Assembly: GCF_030053425.1 (NCBI RefSeq)
Contig: NZ_JASGBI010000001.1
Span: forward strand, 690,001-754,000
From: Lysobacter stagni
Lineage (GTDB): Bacteria; Pseudomonadota; Gammaproteobacteria; Xanthomonadales; Xanthomonadaceae
Length of the DNA stretch: 64,000 nt
Reading direction: 5' to 3'
Numbering within the stretch: position 1 is the stretch's first letter; each line of letters opens with the position of its first letter. The notes beneath the pieces are model-generated. The model worked only from the letters and a program-made list of their open reading frames with translations, ran no database searches and was not told the DNA's origin. The position numbers and the translations under genes were made by a program. Shown here in pieces: positions 55,060 to 64,000 of this stretch.

Positions 55060-55701
55060 ATGAGTCTTCGCATCGTCCTGGCCGATGACCACCCCATCGT
55101 GGCGAACGGCGCGCGGCAACTCCTGGCGCAGGATCCGACGCTGCAGGTCGTGTCGGTCGCCAATTCCCCCGACGAACTGCTCCAGATGCTGGATCAGGCG
55201 CCGTGCGACCTGGTCGTGACCGACTTCAGCATGCCGGGCGGAAACGCGCCGGACGGATTGGCCATGCTTGGCCTGCTGCGACGCCGCTGGCCGGACCTGG
55301 CGATCATCGTGCTCACCCGCATCGAGAACCCCGCCGTCCTGCGCTCGATCCGGGACACCGGTGTGCGTGGGCTGATCAACAAGACCGACGCACTGTCGGA
55401 GCTTCCACACGCGGTGCACGCCGTGGCGCATGGCCGCACCTACATCGGCCGGGCCGCGAGGCAACTGCTGGAAAGCGCGGCAACCGGGCTGCAGACGGCG
55501 GCGTCCGCGGCGTTGTCGCCGCGCGAAGCCGAGGTACTGCGGCTGTTCGCTTCCGGCATGAGCGTCAAGGACATCTCCAAACAGCTCAATCGCAGCGCCA
55601 AGACCATCAGCAACCAGAAACTCGCGGCGATGGACAAGCTCGGCATCAAGACCGATCTGGAGATCTACGCCTACGCCGCCGAGCACGGGCTGCTTTCCTG
55701 A
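55060..55701 (+). CDS. NarL/FixJ-type response regulator
   Basis: A 213-residue regulator from ATG 55060. The receiver domain has the acidic pair in VLADDHPIV (D8, D9), the phosphorylation Asp in CDLVVTDFSMPGG (about 53), VLTR and the conserved Lys in INKTDAL. The C-terminal LuxR-type helix-turn-helix is AALSPREAEVLRLFASGMSV, then ISKQLNRSAKTISNQKLAAM. It resembles BvgA/EvgA/RcsB. The unorthodox kinase downstream on the same strand is the likely partner. Confidence 0.92.
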   Translation: MSLRIVLADDHPIVANGARQLLAQDPTLQVVSVANSPDELLQMLDQAPCDLVVTDFSMPGGNAPDGLAMLGLLRRRWPDLAIIVLTRIENPAVLRSIRDTGVRGLINKTDALSELPHAVHAVAHGRTYIGRAARQLLESAATGLQTAASAALSPREAEVLRLFASGMSVKDISKQLNRSAKTISNQKLAAMDKLGIKTDLEIYAYAAEHGLLS

Positions 55702-56069
55702 CGACGCATCGACACGGCCTGGACGCGCGCTCCTGAAGCACAGACCGCCGGAGCGACGGTCCCTGCGCGACGGTTCGGCTGCAGGCAGGAGACCAGACTG
55801 GCGCGCGGCAGATTGGCAACCGCGTGGGCAGTGGAGCGATCGGGCGACCGGTCCTGTTCATCCCGGAATTGTTTACGGCGCTTGCATGGTGTGCGCGGCG
55901 CCTTCCGACGTTGCCGTGACGTGCGCAGAAATACTCTTAATCCGGTACTGGAGTCAGCGCGCGCCGCGCGACGAGGTGCGCCGCTCGTCAACTTGGGGTT
56001 TTTCCCATGCCCGGCGCCGCTATGGCGGCGTAGGCTGGAACCGTTCTTTCTCGTCGACTGGATGTCGCC
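55702..56069. other. Intergenic gap between response regulator and hybrid kinase
   Basis: 368 bases without a supportable gene. It contains a small hairpin (6-bp stem, 56015-56020 with 56025-56030, loop TATG) and a GGGGTTTTTCCC sequence at 55995-56006. No convincing promoter, terminator or RNA gene was seen. Short open frames here have no ribosome site or recognisable product. Confidence 0.5.
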
Positions 56070-57653
56070 ATGGCCCGTTGGCGTTCCGTTGATGCGCGTT
56101 GGATGCGCGCATTCGCGCTCGTTGCGATGTTCATTGCCGGCCTGGTCGTTTCGATGGCCCAGGCGCAACCGCGCGCGCAACTGACGAAGGAAGAGGAAGC
56201 ATGGCGGCGCGAACATCCCGTCGCCCGGGTGGGCGTGTTCGTTGGCGATCACATGCCATTGGAAGCCTGGGTTGGCGGCCAACCGCAGGGGCTTGGCGTC
56301 GACTACCTGCGCCTGCTCGCAGAGCGAGCGGGACTGCAACTTGAGTTCAGCCCGTATACGGACTGGGGCGACGTGGCGTTCGACCGGATACCGGTACCCT
56401 ACGACCTGCTGCCAGCACAGCCGGTGACCGGGGACCGCGCATCGCGGTTCATCCAGCTGCGACCGTACTTGTCCGGCAGGCCCTCGCTGGTCACGCGAAA
56501 GGGCGACGAGGCGATCCGCACCGAAGCCGACCTCGCGCACGCGCGCATCGTGATCGAGCGGCGCTTCCGCGCGGGGGCGGCACGGATCGGGAAGCGATAC
56601 CCCGACGCCACGGTGCTCCACGCCAGCGATGGCAGTGAAGCCCTGGACATGGTCGCCCGCGGCCAGGCCGATGCGTATATCGGTGTTGCCGCCTCGCGCA
56701 CGCGCGCGTTGCTGGGCATGCGTGCACGGGACGACCTGGCACTGGTCGGGCCCGCGTCGGTCCAGACGCTGGATTTCGCGCCCTCCGTCGATCGCTCGCA
56801 GCCCATGCTGGCCTCCATCCTGCGCAAGGCCGAGCTGACGGTGGGCAACGCCGAAATGGCCCAACTGCGGCAACGATGGGGCGCGGACGACGAAGCCGCC
56901 CCTGCCGGCGAAGGAGGTGCGTTGGGTCCGGGCGAACGCGAATGGCTGCAACAGCTGCCTGTGCTCCGGCTGGGGTACGAAGCCGATCGCTACCCCTACA
57001 GTTTCGTCGACAGCGATGGGCAGTTCGCCGGTCTTGCCGCCGACTATGTGCGCATGATCGAGAAGGAACTTGGCGTGCGCATCAAGCGCGTACCGGTTCC
57101 CGACTGGAAGTCCCTCCAGAATCTGGTGCGCGCGCACGAGATCGACCTCGTCGCCGCTGGCACGGGCAACGATTTCACGCTTCGGGAGATGGGCTTCTCA
57201 CAGCCTTACGAGTACTTCCCGGAAGTGATCGTCACGCGTCTGGGCGGACCACCGGTCGCTGGCCCGAGCGACCTGCAGGGCAAACGGATCGCCTTCCGCA
57301 TGGAGAGTGGCCTGAATGAGCGGCTTCGCTCGCTGTACGGCGCGGATCACCTGATGCCCATGGCGAGCAACGACGCCGGCCTGGCCCTGGTCGCCCGGGA
57401 CGAAGCCGATGCCTTCATCGGCACGCTGCCTGCGATCGACGCCTTGATCCGCAATCGCTATGCGGGCGAGCTGCACATCGTGGGACGGCCGGGATGGACC
57501 AGGAGTTCGCCATCGGCGTGCGTCCCGAGTATGCGCCGCTGCTGCCGCTCATCGATGAGGTGCTCGCCGGCCTGGACTCCAGCCAACGCCAGGCGGTCCG
57601 CAGTCGCTGGCTCACCACCGAATACCACTACGGGGTGCCCTGGGGCTGGGTGA
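56070..57653 (+). CDS. N-terminal fragment of BvgS/EvgS-like kinase (two periplasmic solute-binding domains)
   Basis: The first part of a broken unorthodox sensor kinase gene. A signal peptide or first membrane segment lies at about 12-32. Then come two bacterial extracellular solute-binding (PBPb/Venus flytrap) domains in tandem, about 48-270 and 290-480, the second with RLGYEADRYPYSFVDSDGQF and LREMGFSQPYEYFPEVIVTR. The frame is good to about 57491 (HIVGRPG); after this it reads an unrelated tail to the stop at 57653. The real continuation is in another frame from 57494. One missing G in the GGG at 57491-57493 explains the break. Confidence 0.8.
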   Translation: MARWRSVDARWMRAFALVAMFIAGLVVSMAQAQPRAQLTKEEEAWRREHPVARVGVFVGDHMPLEAWVGGQPQGLGVDYLRLLAERAGLQLEFSPYTDWGDVAFDRIPVPYDLLPAQPVTGDRASRFIQLRPYLSGRPSLVTRKGDEAIRTEADLAHARIVIERRFRAGAARIGKRYPDATVLHASDGSEALDMVARGQADAYIGVAASRTRALLGMRARDDLALVGPASVQTLDFAPSVDRSQPMLASILRKAELTVGNAEMAQLRQRWGADDEAAPAGEGGALGPGEREWLQQLPVLRLGYEADRYPYSFVDSDGQFAGLAADYVRMIEKELGVRIKRVPVPDWKSLQNLVRAHEIDLVAAGTGNDFTLREMGFSQPYEYFPEVIVTRLGGPPVAGPSDLQGKRIAFRMESGLNERLRSLYGADHLMPMASNDAGLALVARDEADAFIGTLPAIDALIRNRYAGELHIVGRPGWTRSSPSACVPSMRRCCRSSMRCSPAWTPANARRSAVAGSPPNTTTGCPGAG

Positions 57654-60394
57654 TCGGAGGACTGCTGGCCGCGGCACTCGTGCTTGGCGCGATCGCCATC
57701 GCCTACCTGCGCCTGCGCCGCACCTCACGCGCGCTGGAGTCCGCCGAGCGTGCGCTCGCCGCGCAGCTTGGCTTCCAGCAGGCGCTGCTGGAGACGGTTC
57801 CGTATCCGGTCTTCGTCAAGGACGAGGCCGGACGCTACATCGCCATCAACCGCGCCTACGAGCAGACCATGAACCGCCGGCGCGAGGACATGGTGGGCAG
57901 GACGCTTCCCGAGATCCGCCACCTCCCCGGCGTCGACCTCGATGCGCTGCACGAGGAAGAGCTGGCACTGATCGCATCCGGAAGCAGCAAGCGGCGCGAG
58001 CTTCTGATGGTCGATCCCGGGGACGGAACCACGCACCACATGATCGCGTGGCTGCAGGCGTTCTCCGACGCGGCCACCGGGCGGACTGCGCTGCTTGGTA
58101 CGGCGGTCGACATCACGGAAGTGCGCGAAGCCGAAGCACGCGCCCGCGCTTCCGAACAGAAACTCTCCGAGTTCACCCAGGCGATTCCCGCGACGGTGTT
58201 CCAGTTCCGCGTCAATCCCGATGGGACGCGCGCCTTCAGCAACATAGCGGGCAATGTGCAGACAATGCTGGGCATGCGGCCGGATCAGATCATCGCGAAC
58301 GAGCCCGCACTGTTCGCACGATTGCATCCGGACGACCAGGCGGTGCTGGTGCGCAAGCTCGATGCCGTGGTGGCAAGCCGGCAGCCGATGCCGCCGTTCG
58401 ATTTCCGGCTGCGCATGGGCGACCGGTGGATCTGGCTGCGCACCGAGGGCGGGCAGCCGCATGACCTCGAGGACGGGGCGGTGGAATGGAGCGGCTACTG
58501 GATCGACGTCACCGAGGAGCACGATCAGGCCGATGCCCTGCAGCGGGCCAAGGCGCAGGCGGAGGCCGCAACGGCTGCCAAGGGTGCGTTCCTGGCGGCG
58601 ATGAGCCATGAGATCCGCACGCCGATGGCGGACGTCCTGGCCCTGCTCGAACTGCTGGCCCGCACGCGCATGGAGCGCGAGCAGTCCCACATGCTCGGGA
58701 TGGTGCAGGAATCGGCGCGCGCGATGCTGCAGGTGCTGGAGGACATCCTCGACTACTCGCGCATCGAGTCGGGTCGTCTGCACATCGAGGACACCCGCTT
58801 CGACCTGCGTGAGCTCATCGACAATCTCTCCGGCGTGTTCGCCGCCCGCGCGGCGTCCAAGGACGTCGTGCTGCGTTCGATCGTCGACTGGCGGCTGGCA
58901 GCGACCTTCCACGGCGATCCGTTCCGCATCCGGCAGATCGTATCCAATCTGGCCAGCAATGCCGTCAAGTTCACCGAACAGGGCTCGGTCACGCTCCGTG
59001 TCGAACTGGGCCACGACAGCGGTACGCGGCAGAGGCTGCTCTTCACCGTGACCGACACCGGCATCGGCATCGATCCCGACGGACTGGCGCGCCTGTTCCA
59101 GCCCTTCACGCAGGCGGAAGAGTCCACCACGCGACGCTTCGGTGGAACGGGGCTCGGCCTGAGCATCAGCCGCCGGCTGGCCGAGATGATGGGTGGCGAG
59201 GTGCGACTGGAGAGCAGCCCCGGCGTGGGAACGCGCGCGATCCTGGAGATTCCACTGAAGGTGGCCGGGCGCGCCATCGCGATACCGGAATTCGCAGGCA
59301 AGCTCGCCGTGCTGGCGTGCGTCGACGATGCACGCGAGGAGGAGCTCTCGAACGCGCTCTCGGCGCTCGGCTTCCGCGTGATGGAGCTGGAGGCCGAGGA
59401 TCTCGACGAACCGCTCGACGACGTCGACCTCTTCGTCACCACGCCTGCGACGGCCCGGCTTGCACCACTCGCGGGCGTGGTCTGTCTGCTCGCCGACGAT
59501 AATCCCTCGCACCGTGCGGTGCGGCAGGAATGCGATTGCATCGTCGTTCCCACCGCACCGTTGTTGTGGCGAAACCTGCAGGAAGCCTGCCATATTGCGT
59601 TCGGCACCACGCCGTCGGTCGTGGCCGCACGGGAGGAGCAGCCGTTCGCACCACAGCGCGCGCGCATCCTCGTGGCCGAGGACCACATCACCAATCGCGC
59701 CGTGATGGCACGCCAGCTCGAGGCCATCGGTTACCGCCACACCATCGTGGAGAACGGTGCGCAGGCACTGCATGCGCTGTCGCGCGCGCATTACGACGCA
59801 CTCATCACCGATTGCCACATGCCCGAGGTCGACGGCTACGAACTCGCCCGGCGGATCCGTGCACAGGAGGTATCGGGGCAACGCCTGCTGATCGTCGGCA
59901 TCTCCGCCAGCGCGCAGCCTGAGCAGATCGCGCGGTGCCGCGAGGCAGGCATGGACGACTTCATCACCAAGCCCGTCCAGCTGGGCGACCTGGCCTCCGT
60001 GCTGCAGCGGCACCTGGGCCAGGACGACGCCGTCGCCGCACCGGAGGCCGCGCTCGCCACTCCGTCATCCGATCCGCTCACGCAGTTGCGCAAGGTGATC
60101 CCCGATCCGCGCGAGCTCAAGGCGTTCCTCGAGGATCTGCTGCATGCCAGCCGCGAGGATCTCGCGCAGCTGGAGCGCATCCGCCATACCACGCAGGACG
60201 AAGCGGCCCAGCGCGAGCTGCTTCACCGCATCGAAGGCGCGCTGGCCGTGATCGACCGGTCGTCGGAAATGGGCATCGACGAGGGAGCCGCGGTGGACCA
60301 TCGCACGCAGGCCGCGGTGGCAGGCGTCGAACGATTGGCGTCGCTGCTGCGCCAGCTCGATGCAGGCGATATCGGCGGCGCGGCCCGCACCTGA
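57494..60394 (+). CDS. C-terminal part of BvgS/EvgS-like hybrid histidine kinase (TM-PAS-kinase-receiver-Hpt)
   Basis: Continues the frame-broken gene. It begins with the end of the second solute-binding domain (MDQEFAIGVRPEYAPLLPLI), then a membrane segment (about 52-74), PAS domains (about 90-210 and 220-345), HisKA with phospho-His372 in AAMSHEIRTPM, an HATPase domain (GTGLGLSISRRLAEMMGGEV), a receiver with Asp in ALITDCHMPEVDG (about 773), and a C-terminal Hpt-like domain with His911 in LLHRIEGAL. Joined to the upstream part the protein would be about 1441 residues, normal for BvgS-like kinases. ATG 57494 is probably not a natural start. Likely phosphorylates the NarL-type regulator at 55060. 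Confidence 0.85.
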   Translation: MDQEFAIGVRPEYAPLLPLIDEVLAGLDSSQRQAVRSRWLTTEYHYGVPWGWVIGGLLAAALVLGAIAIAYLRLRRTSRALESAERALAAQLGFQQALLETVPYPVFVKDEAGRYIAINRAYEQTMNRRREDMVGRTLPEIRHLPGVDLDALHEEELALIASGSSKRRELLMVDPGDGTTHHMIAWLQAFSDAATGRTALLGTAVDITEVREAEARARASEQKLSEFTQAIPATVFQFRVNPDGTRAFSNIAGNVQTMLGMRPDQIIANEPALFARLHPDDQAVLVRKLDAVVASRQPMPPFDFRLRMGDRWIWLRTEGGQPHDLEDGAVEWSGYWIDVTEEHDQADALQRAKAQAEAATAAKGAFLAAMSHEIRTPMADVLALLELLARTRMEREQSHMLGMVQESARAMLQVLEDILDYSRIESGRLHIEDTRFDLRELIDNLSGVFAARAASKDVVLRSIVDWRLAATFHGDPFRIRQIVSNLASNAVKFTEQGSVTLRVELGHDSGTRQRLLFTVTDTGIGIDPDGLARLFQPFTQAEESTTRRFGGTGLGLSISRRLAEMMGGEVRLESSPGVGTRAILEIPLKVAGRAIAIPEFAGKLAVLACVDDAREEELSNALSALGFRVMELEAEDLDEPLDDVDLFVTTPATARLAPLAGVVCLLADDNPSHRAVRQECDCIVVPTAPLLWRNLQEACHIAFGTTPSVVAAREEQPFAPQRARILVAEDHITNRAVMARQLEAIGYRHTIVENGAQALHALSRAHYDALITDCHMPEVDGYELARRIRAQEVSGQRLLIVGISASAQPEQIARCREAGMDDFITKPVQLGDLASVLQRHLGQDDAVAAPEAALATPSSDPLTQLRKVIPDPRELKAFLEDLLHASREDLAQLERIRHTTQDEAAQRELLHRIEGALAVIDRSSEMGIDEGAAVDHRTQAAVAGVERLASLLRQLDAGDIGGAART

Positions 60395-60437
60395 GCACGC
60401 ACCTGGCCGGCCGAGGCGAGCCGGCCGGTACTCGCAA

Positions 60438-63400
60438 TCACCAGTTCGCCCTGAAGCCGAGCTTGGCCTCCCAGGAGCGGCGGTCGTCGTCGAATCCGAG
60501 CTGGTACCCGACGTTGGCGTAGATGAAACGGTTGCGGTCCATGTCTCCGGTGAAGCCGGCTTCCAGTTCCCACCATCCACCGCCCATGTCGCTGTGGAAA
60601 GGCACGAAGCCGCGGCGCGCGGAGAACTCGGTGGTCGCATCGCCCTTGAAGTCGTACCACGCACTCAACCGCAGCCAACCCGTGCGATCCAGTACGCGGA
60701 CCGGGTCGTCATCGTTCGACCAGGTGCGGTGCAGGCGCGCGCTCAGGCGACCGATCAGCGATTCGGTGTCTTCGAACCGCACTTCGGCGGCGACGTCAGA
60801 CGCGTCCTCAAGGTCCAGCCAGCCGTAGATCAACTGCGCCTGAGGCTCGATGATCCAGTCGTGGCGCAAGCGGAACGGGTAGCCGCCCTCCACCGACGCG
60901 GCCAGCCCCCAGCCTTCGGTGGACAGCTTGACGTCGTGGCTGGCCGAGACCGCCTGCGCGTCGTACCACGTGGCCTGCAGCACCGTGTCGATATAGGCCT
61001 CGCGTTCGGTGTAGCGCGTCCAGTAGCCACCGAGCGTGTAGCCGTCGATGTGAATGTCGCCGGCGAGATTGGCGAAGATGTGCTGGACCTGCGTCTCGGC
61101 CACGCCGATGGCGCCGTAGATGCCGGTGTGCGTACGGTTGCCGTCGTCGTCGAGGTGTCGACGCAGGTCGACGCCCAACTGCACGGCGGCGAACTGATAG
61201 TCGTATTGCGGGCCGCGCCCGTACACGCCACCGCGCTCGGCGTCCTTCTCACCGTCGACATACATCAGCCGCCCCCAGAAGCCGTCGATGCGATCGGCTT
61301 CGTCCAGGTCCGCGCGTCCACGCAGTTGCTCCTGCTCTCCGACGCGTTCGTGCAGCGTGTCCAGAAGGGACTTCCCGTACTGCAACGCTGTCGGTGCGAG
61401 CGCGCCATACAACGACACCTCGGCGCGGTACGCGGGAATCGGTGGCGGGAACGGCGGCAGTGGCGGTACGGGTGGCTCCGGGGGAGGTGCGGGGGGGTCC
61501 GGAATCGGCGGGGGATCCGGTGGTGGATCCGGTGGTGACGGCGGTGGATCGGGCGGATCCGGATCGGGATCGGGTGGGGGATCGGGCGGGTTCGGCCCCG
61601 GGCACGGCGGCACCGGCGCGTTGGGGCCGCTGCAATCCAGCGAGGAACGCAGGTACCAGTTGTGCGGTGAGTCGGCATCGACGCTGCCGCGTTCGAGCGT
61701 GTACTCGTAGGGTCCGGCGATGACGCGACGCGACAAGGCGAGCAACCCCACCGCGGTGGTCGCGCCTTCGATGGCCTGCACCACCAGGATGCCGTTGCCG
61801 GAGGTCACATCGCCCGGGCCGCCGGCGTTGGCGACCTCGAGCAGACCCTGCCCCGTCGCGCTGCCGCCGTTGTAGAGCACCAGCCGATCGGACGGCGAAC
61901 CGTCGGTGCCCAGGTAGGTGTTCACCGCCAGCGTGCCGCCGGAGGCAACGTACTCGCGTGTCCACACATCCTTGAACACACCGCCCTGCGGTGCGGTGAA
62001 CTCGATGCGTCCCGCGTTGCGCAGTTGGCTGGTGAGCAGCGAATCCAGCGGCACGGTCCACACGCTCGTCGCATCGATGCCGGCATTGGTCAGGTAGTAC
62101 GCCTCGCCGGTCCAGTGCGAACCGTTGGCCAGTTCCAGGTTGCCGATGCTGCGCGTGTCGGCACCGGCCGCTCCCTCGAGCGTTGCGTCGTCGGCGAAGA
62201 CCTGCAGCACGGTCGGCTGCGTGGGACCGAAGCTGGCCGACGTATAGGCGTACATCATCCAGGTCGGGCTGGTGACCGTCGCGCCTGAGTCGACGAAGAC
62301 ATTGGAAGGTCCGGTGCCAAGCATGGCGACGTCGTCGCTGGTGAGGCTGCCGCCGCTGAGGTCGACGCGGTTGATGCCGCTGCTCATGAAGTTCGCCGAG
62401 TACAGGCCCACCGTATCGGCTCCCGTCGCGGTCACCACGGTGTTGGTCAGATCGATCGAGCCCGGTCCGGTGAAGGTGTACACCTGCATCGCAGCCGCGC
62501 CGTTGTTCGTCGTCAGGCGTGAATCGCGACCGGTGATGGTTCCGTTGCTGCCGGCGAACAGCGCGGAGTCGTTCGCGCCCGTGGTGGTGATCGTGTTGTT
62601 GGTGAGGTCGATGGTGCCCGGTCCACCGGTATTGATGCTGGTCCACGCGCCGTACGAATTGGCCGAGGACACATTGATGATCGTGCCGGTGCTGACGATG
62701 CGGCCACCATCGGTGCGAAGGCCGGCGTTCGGCGTGGCGCCAGTCACCGAGAAGGTGCTGCCCACCGGACCATTGACGGTCGCCAGGTTGGCGCTCGTCA
62801 GCGTGTAGTAGGACCCATTGAACGCAGACTGGATGTCGATGCTGCTCGCGCCCGTCAGCGTCACGGTGCTGCCGGCCCGTGCCCACACGCCGATGGCGGC
62901 GCCCGGACCTGCGACCTTGAACGTGTCCAGGCTGATCGCGCCGTTGTTGAATGCCGCCAGGCCCGTGCCGCCGGCCTGCTCGGAAATCGGCGCCGTGGCG
63001 AACGTCACGGTCAGCCCACTTCCCAGCGTGCCTGCCGGCACGTTCGTGTTGTCGACACTCACGCCCACGCTGTTGGTTCCGTTCATCAGGAACTGCGTGT
63101 TCGCCACGGTCTGCACCAGGCCGCCGTCGTGCATGTAGATTCCCATCGCACTGCGACCGTTCAGGGTGATGGGCAGTACCGTCGGCGACGTCAGTTGCAC
63201 CAGACTGTTGGCGCCGGAAGCGCCGAGCGCGACCGAGTTGATCGCCGCTGTCGAGATGCTGTTGCCCGCGCCCAGCGTGATCTGTCCGCCGGACTCGGCG
63301 ATCGCTCCATGGCCCGCCGATATCGTCGTTCCGGCGGTCGCCACGTTGTTGATCGTCGTTGATGTGGCGCTGATGCGCGCACCACCGATGGCGACCAGCC

Positions 63401-63854
63401 CCGAACCCACGCCGGCGGTGCCCAGCTGGCCCGCATTGAGGGTGATCGAGGACGCGCTGCCGTTGGCGACGACGGCATGCCCGCCATTGGACGGGAACAC
63501 GTTGACGCCATTGAGCACGAGAATCGTGCCTCCGTTCGCGAACAGACCGTTGCCATTGAAGGGCTGCAGCACGATGGCACCGGGCGACACCGCCTGTGTG
63601 TCGACCGTGAGCGTGCCGCCGGTGACCTCCACCGTATGCGTGCCGCCGGTGGCGGTGATGGTCGTGTTTCCCACCAGACGCGGCGTACCGCTGCTGATCA
63701 ACAGCGGTGAGATGGTGCCCGGCCCGAAGTCCTGCGCGTAAGCGCAGATCGGGATGCTGCCATGCGCTGCGAGCAGCAGCGCCGAACGCAGAACCAGGTA
63801 AAGCCGCGAGCGCCGCGAGCGAAGTGCCGCGTGCGCAGATCGAGCGCGATGCAT
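60438..63854 (-). CDS. Autotransporter (type Va) with beta-helical passenger and outer-membrane barrel
   Basis: A 1138-residue protein from ATG 63854 (the frame also has TTG 63860). An extended signal peptide ends near AYAQ (about residue 41). The passenger (about 45-740) is Gly/Thr/Ser/Asn-rich with repeated strand turns, typical of a right-handed beta-helix adhesin. A Pro-Asp-rich linker of about 60 residues (about 61440-61610, PPDPDPDPPDPPPS-type repeats) follows, then an autotransporter barrel ending in LGFRANW, with the C-terminal aromatic needed for BAM insertion. Function of the passenger is unknown. It converges on the hybrid kinase with a 43-base gap. Confidence 0.9.
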   Translation of the reverse strand: MHRARSAHAALRSRRSRLYLVLRSALLLAAHGSIPICAYAQDFGPGTISPLLISSGTPRLVGNTTITATGGTHTVEVTGGTLTVDTQAVSPGAIVLQPFNGNGLFANGGTILVLNGVNVFPSNGGHAVVANGSASSITLNAGQLGTAGVGSGLVAIGGARISATSTTINNVATAGTTISAGHGAIAESGGQITLGAGNSISTAAINSVALGASGANSLVQLTSPTVLPITLNGRSAMGIYMHDGGLVQTVANTQFLMNGTNSVGVSVDNTNVPAGTLGSGLTVTFATAPISEQAGGTGLAAFNNGAISLDTFKVAGPGAAIGVWARAGSTVTLTGASSIDIQSAFNGSYYTLTSANLATVNGPVGSTFSVTGATPNAGLRTDGGRIVSTGTIINVSSANSYGAWTSINTGGPGTIDLTNNTITTTGANDSALFAGSNGTITGRDSRLTTNNGAAAMQVYTFTGPGSIDLTNTVVTATGADTVGLYSANFMSSGINRVDLSGGSLTSDDVAMLGTGPSNVFVDSGATVTSPTWMMYAYTSASFGPTQPTVLQVFADDATLEGAAGADTRSIGNLELANGSHWTGEAYYLTNAGIDATSVWTVPLDSLLTSQLRNAGRIEFTAPQGGVFKDVWTREYVASGGTLAVNTYLGTDGSPSDRLVLYNGGSATGQGLLEVANAGGPGDVTSGNGILVVQAIEGATTAVGLLALSRRVIAGPYEYTLERGSVDADSPHNWYLRSSLDCSGPNAPVPPCPGPNPPDPPPDPDPDPPDPPPSPPDPPPDPPPIPDPPAPPPEPPVPPLPPFPPPIPAYRAEVSLYGALAPTALQYGKSLLDTLHERVGEQEQLRGRADLDEADRIDGFWGRLMYVDGEKDAERGGVYGRGPQYDYQFAAVQLGVDLRRHLDDDGNRTHTGIYGAIGVAETQVQHIFANLAGDIHIDGYTLGGYWTRYTEREAYIDTVLQATWYDAQAVSASHDVKLSTEGWGLAASVEGGYPFRLRHDWIIEPQAQLIYGWLDLEDASDVAAEVRFEDTESLIGRLSARLHRTWSNDDDPVRVLDRTGWLRLSAWYDFKGDATTEFSARRGFVPFHSDMGGGWWELEAGFTGDMDRNRFIYANVGYQLGFDDDRRSWEAKLGFRANW
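61440..61610. repeat. Low-complexity Pro/Asp linker repeats inside the autotransporter gene
   Basis: The plus strand shows repeated GGNGGN and GGATCC/GGATCGGG-like units; the complement encodes runs such as PPDPDPDPPDPP and PPAPPPEPPVPP. It is a spacer between passenger and barrel, and prone to length change by slippage. Confidence 0.75.
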
Positions 63855-64000
63855 GGCCAATTCCGTCTAGCCAGGGAAGCAAAGTCGGCGCTCATCAAAC
63901 ACTCATGTTCGTATCGAGTCTGTGAACCGCATCGATTCAGGAACGTGGAAACACACGTCGCACGCATGAGGCTTCGCGTTTCTCACGCATTGCATCGATT
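63855..64000. other. Upstream region of the autotransporter, window edge
   Basis: 146 bases, somewhat AT-richer than the genes. It should hold the autotransporter promoter (read on the minus strand), but no strong -35/-10 pair was identified. Confidence 0.4.

Noticed and set aside
55886-56092. Short frame in the gap before the hybrid kinase
   Set aside because: No ribosome site, no recognisable product, and it runs into the kinase gene in another frame.
57725-60013. 762-codon minus-strand frame opposite the hybrid kinase
   Set aside because: Shadow of a well-defined PAS-HisKA-HATPase-receiver protein.
61440-61610. Possible tandem repeat or CRISPR-like array
   Set aside because: The repetition follows Pro/Asp codons of the autotransporter linker; there are no regular spacers.
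61249-63882. 877-codon alternative minus-strand frame in the autotransporter
   Set aside because: Arg/His-rich out-of-frame reading of the same strand; the 1138-residue frame has signal peptide, linker and barrel.

Overview
The window looks like chromosome from a high-GC gammaproteobacterium of the Xanthomonadaceae/Lysobacteraceae, most like Lysobacter or a close relative. The evidence is the very GC-rich codon use, the gene order (tyrS / M23 peptidase / anmK; coaC-coaB-dut-algC then radC and argS; ubiJ-ubiB), an oleABCD olefin pathway as in Xanthomonas and Stenotrophomonas, and a peptide-modification gene set known mainly from this family. The assignment is inference; no rRNA or tRNA gene was seen. 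Nearly all of the window is coding.

Layout. 1-6.3 kb: tyrS (cut by the window edge), then a cell-wall recycling group (M23 endopeptidase, anmK, ampG) and xth. 6.4-8.3 kb: GNAT acetyltransferase, pyrE, a secreted coiled-coil protein. 8.4-12.5 kb (minus): coaC, coaB, dut and a membrane-anchored AlgC-type phosphomannomutase. 12.7-16.5 kb: radC, argS, a SPOR protein, a small membrane protein. 16.5-20.4 kb: a beta-hydroxyacid dehydrogenase and the divergent polyamine pair speA/speE. 20.4-24.1 kb: acyltransferase, small unknown protein, glnB, ubiK, comM.

24.2-32.1 kb is the most unusual part. Two SagB-like flavin dehydrogenases flank three paralogous short proteins (the third frameshifted), and a fourth short protein with a nitrile-hydratase-leader-like sequence follows. 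Tail to tail with them lies a two-gene operon: a diguanylate cyclase with a CRP-like cyclic-nucleotide pocket, then a membrane protein with a class III nucleotide cyclase domain and TPRs. These match families catalogued only as 'putative modified peptide', 'peptide maturation dehydrogenase' and 'peptide modification system cyclase'. I know of no characterised product, and no YcaO, lanthipeptide synthetase, radical SAM enzyme or exporter is nearby.

32.2-36.3 kb: glyoxylate shunt (aceB, aceA) with a divergent LysR regulator. 36.3-41.9 kb: acyltransferase, arfB, DUF2059 protein, small membrane protein, truC-like synthase, ubiB, ubiJ, DUF1328 protein. 41.9-50 kb: oleD, oleC, oleB and oleA on the minus strand, interleaved with a serine hydrolase and a YkgJ protein on the plus strand and a wHTH-TPR regulator. 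50-55 kb: lipoprotein, M16 protease, SDR, trmL. 55-60.4 kb: a NarL-type response regulator and a BvgS/EvgS-like unorthodox kinase whose frame is broken once. 60.4-63.9 kb: a 1138-residue autotransporter.

Two reading frames (third short peptide, hybrid kinase) are each broken by what looks like one missing base beside a G run, and coaBC is split into two overlapping frames. The first two may be assembly errors, so their integrity should be treated with caution.
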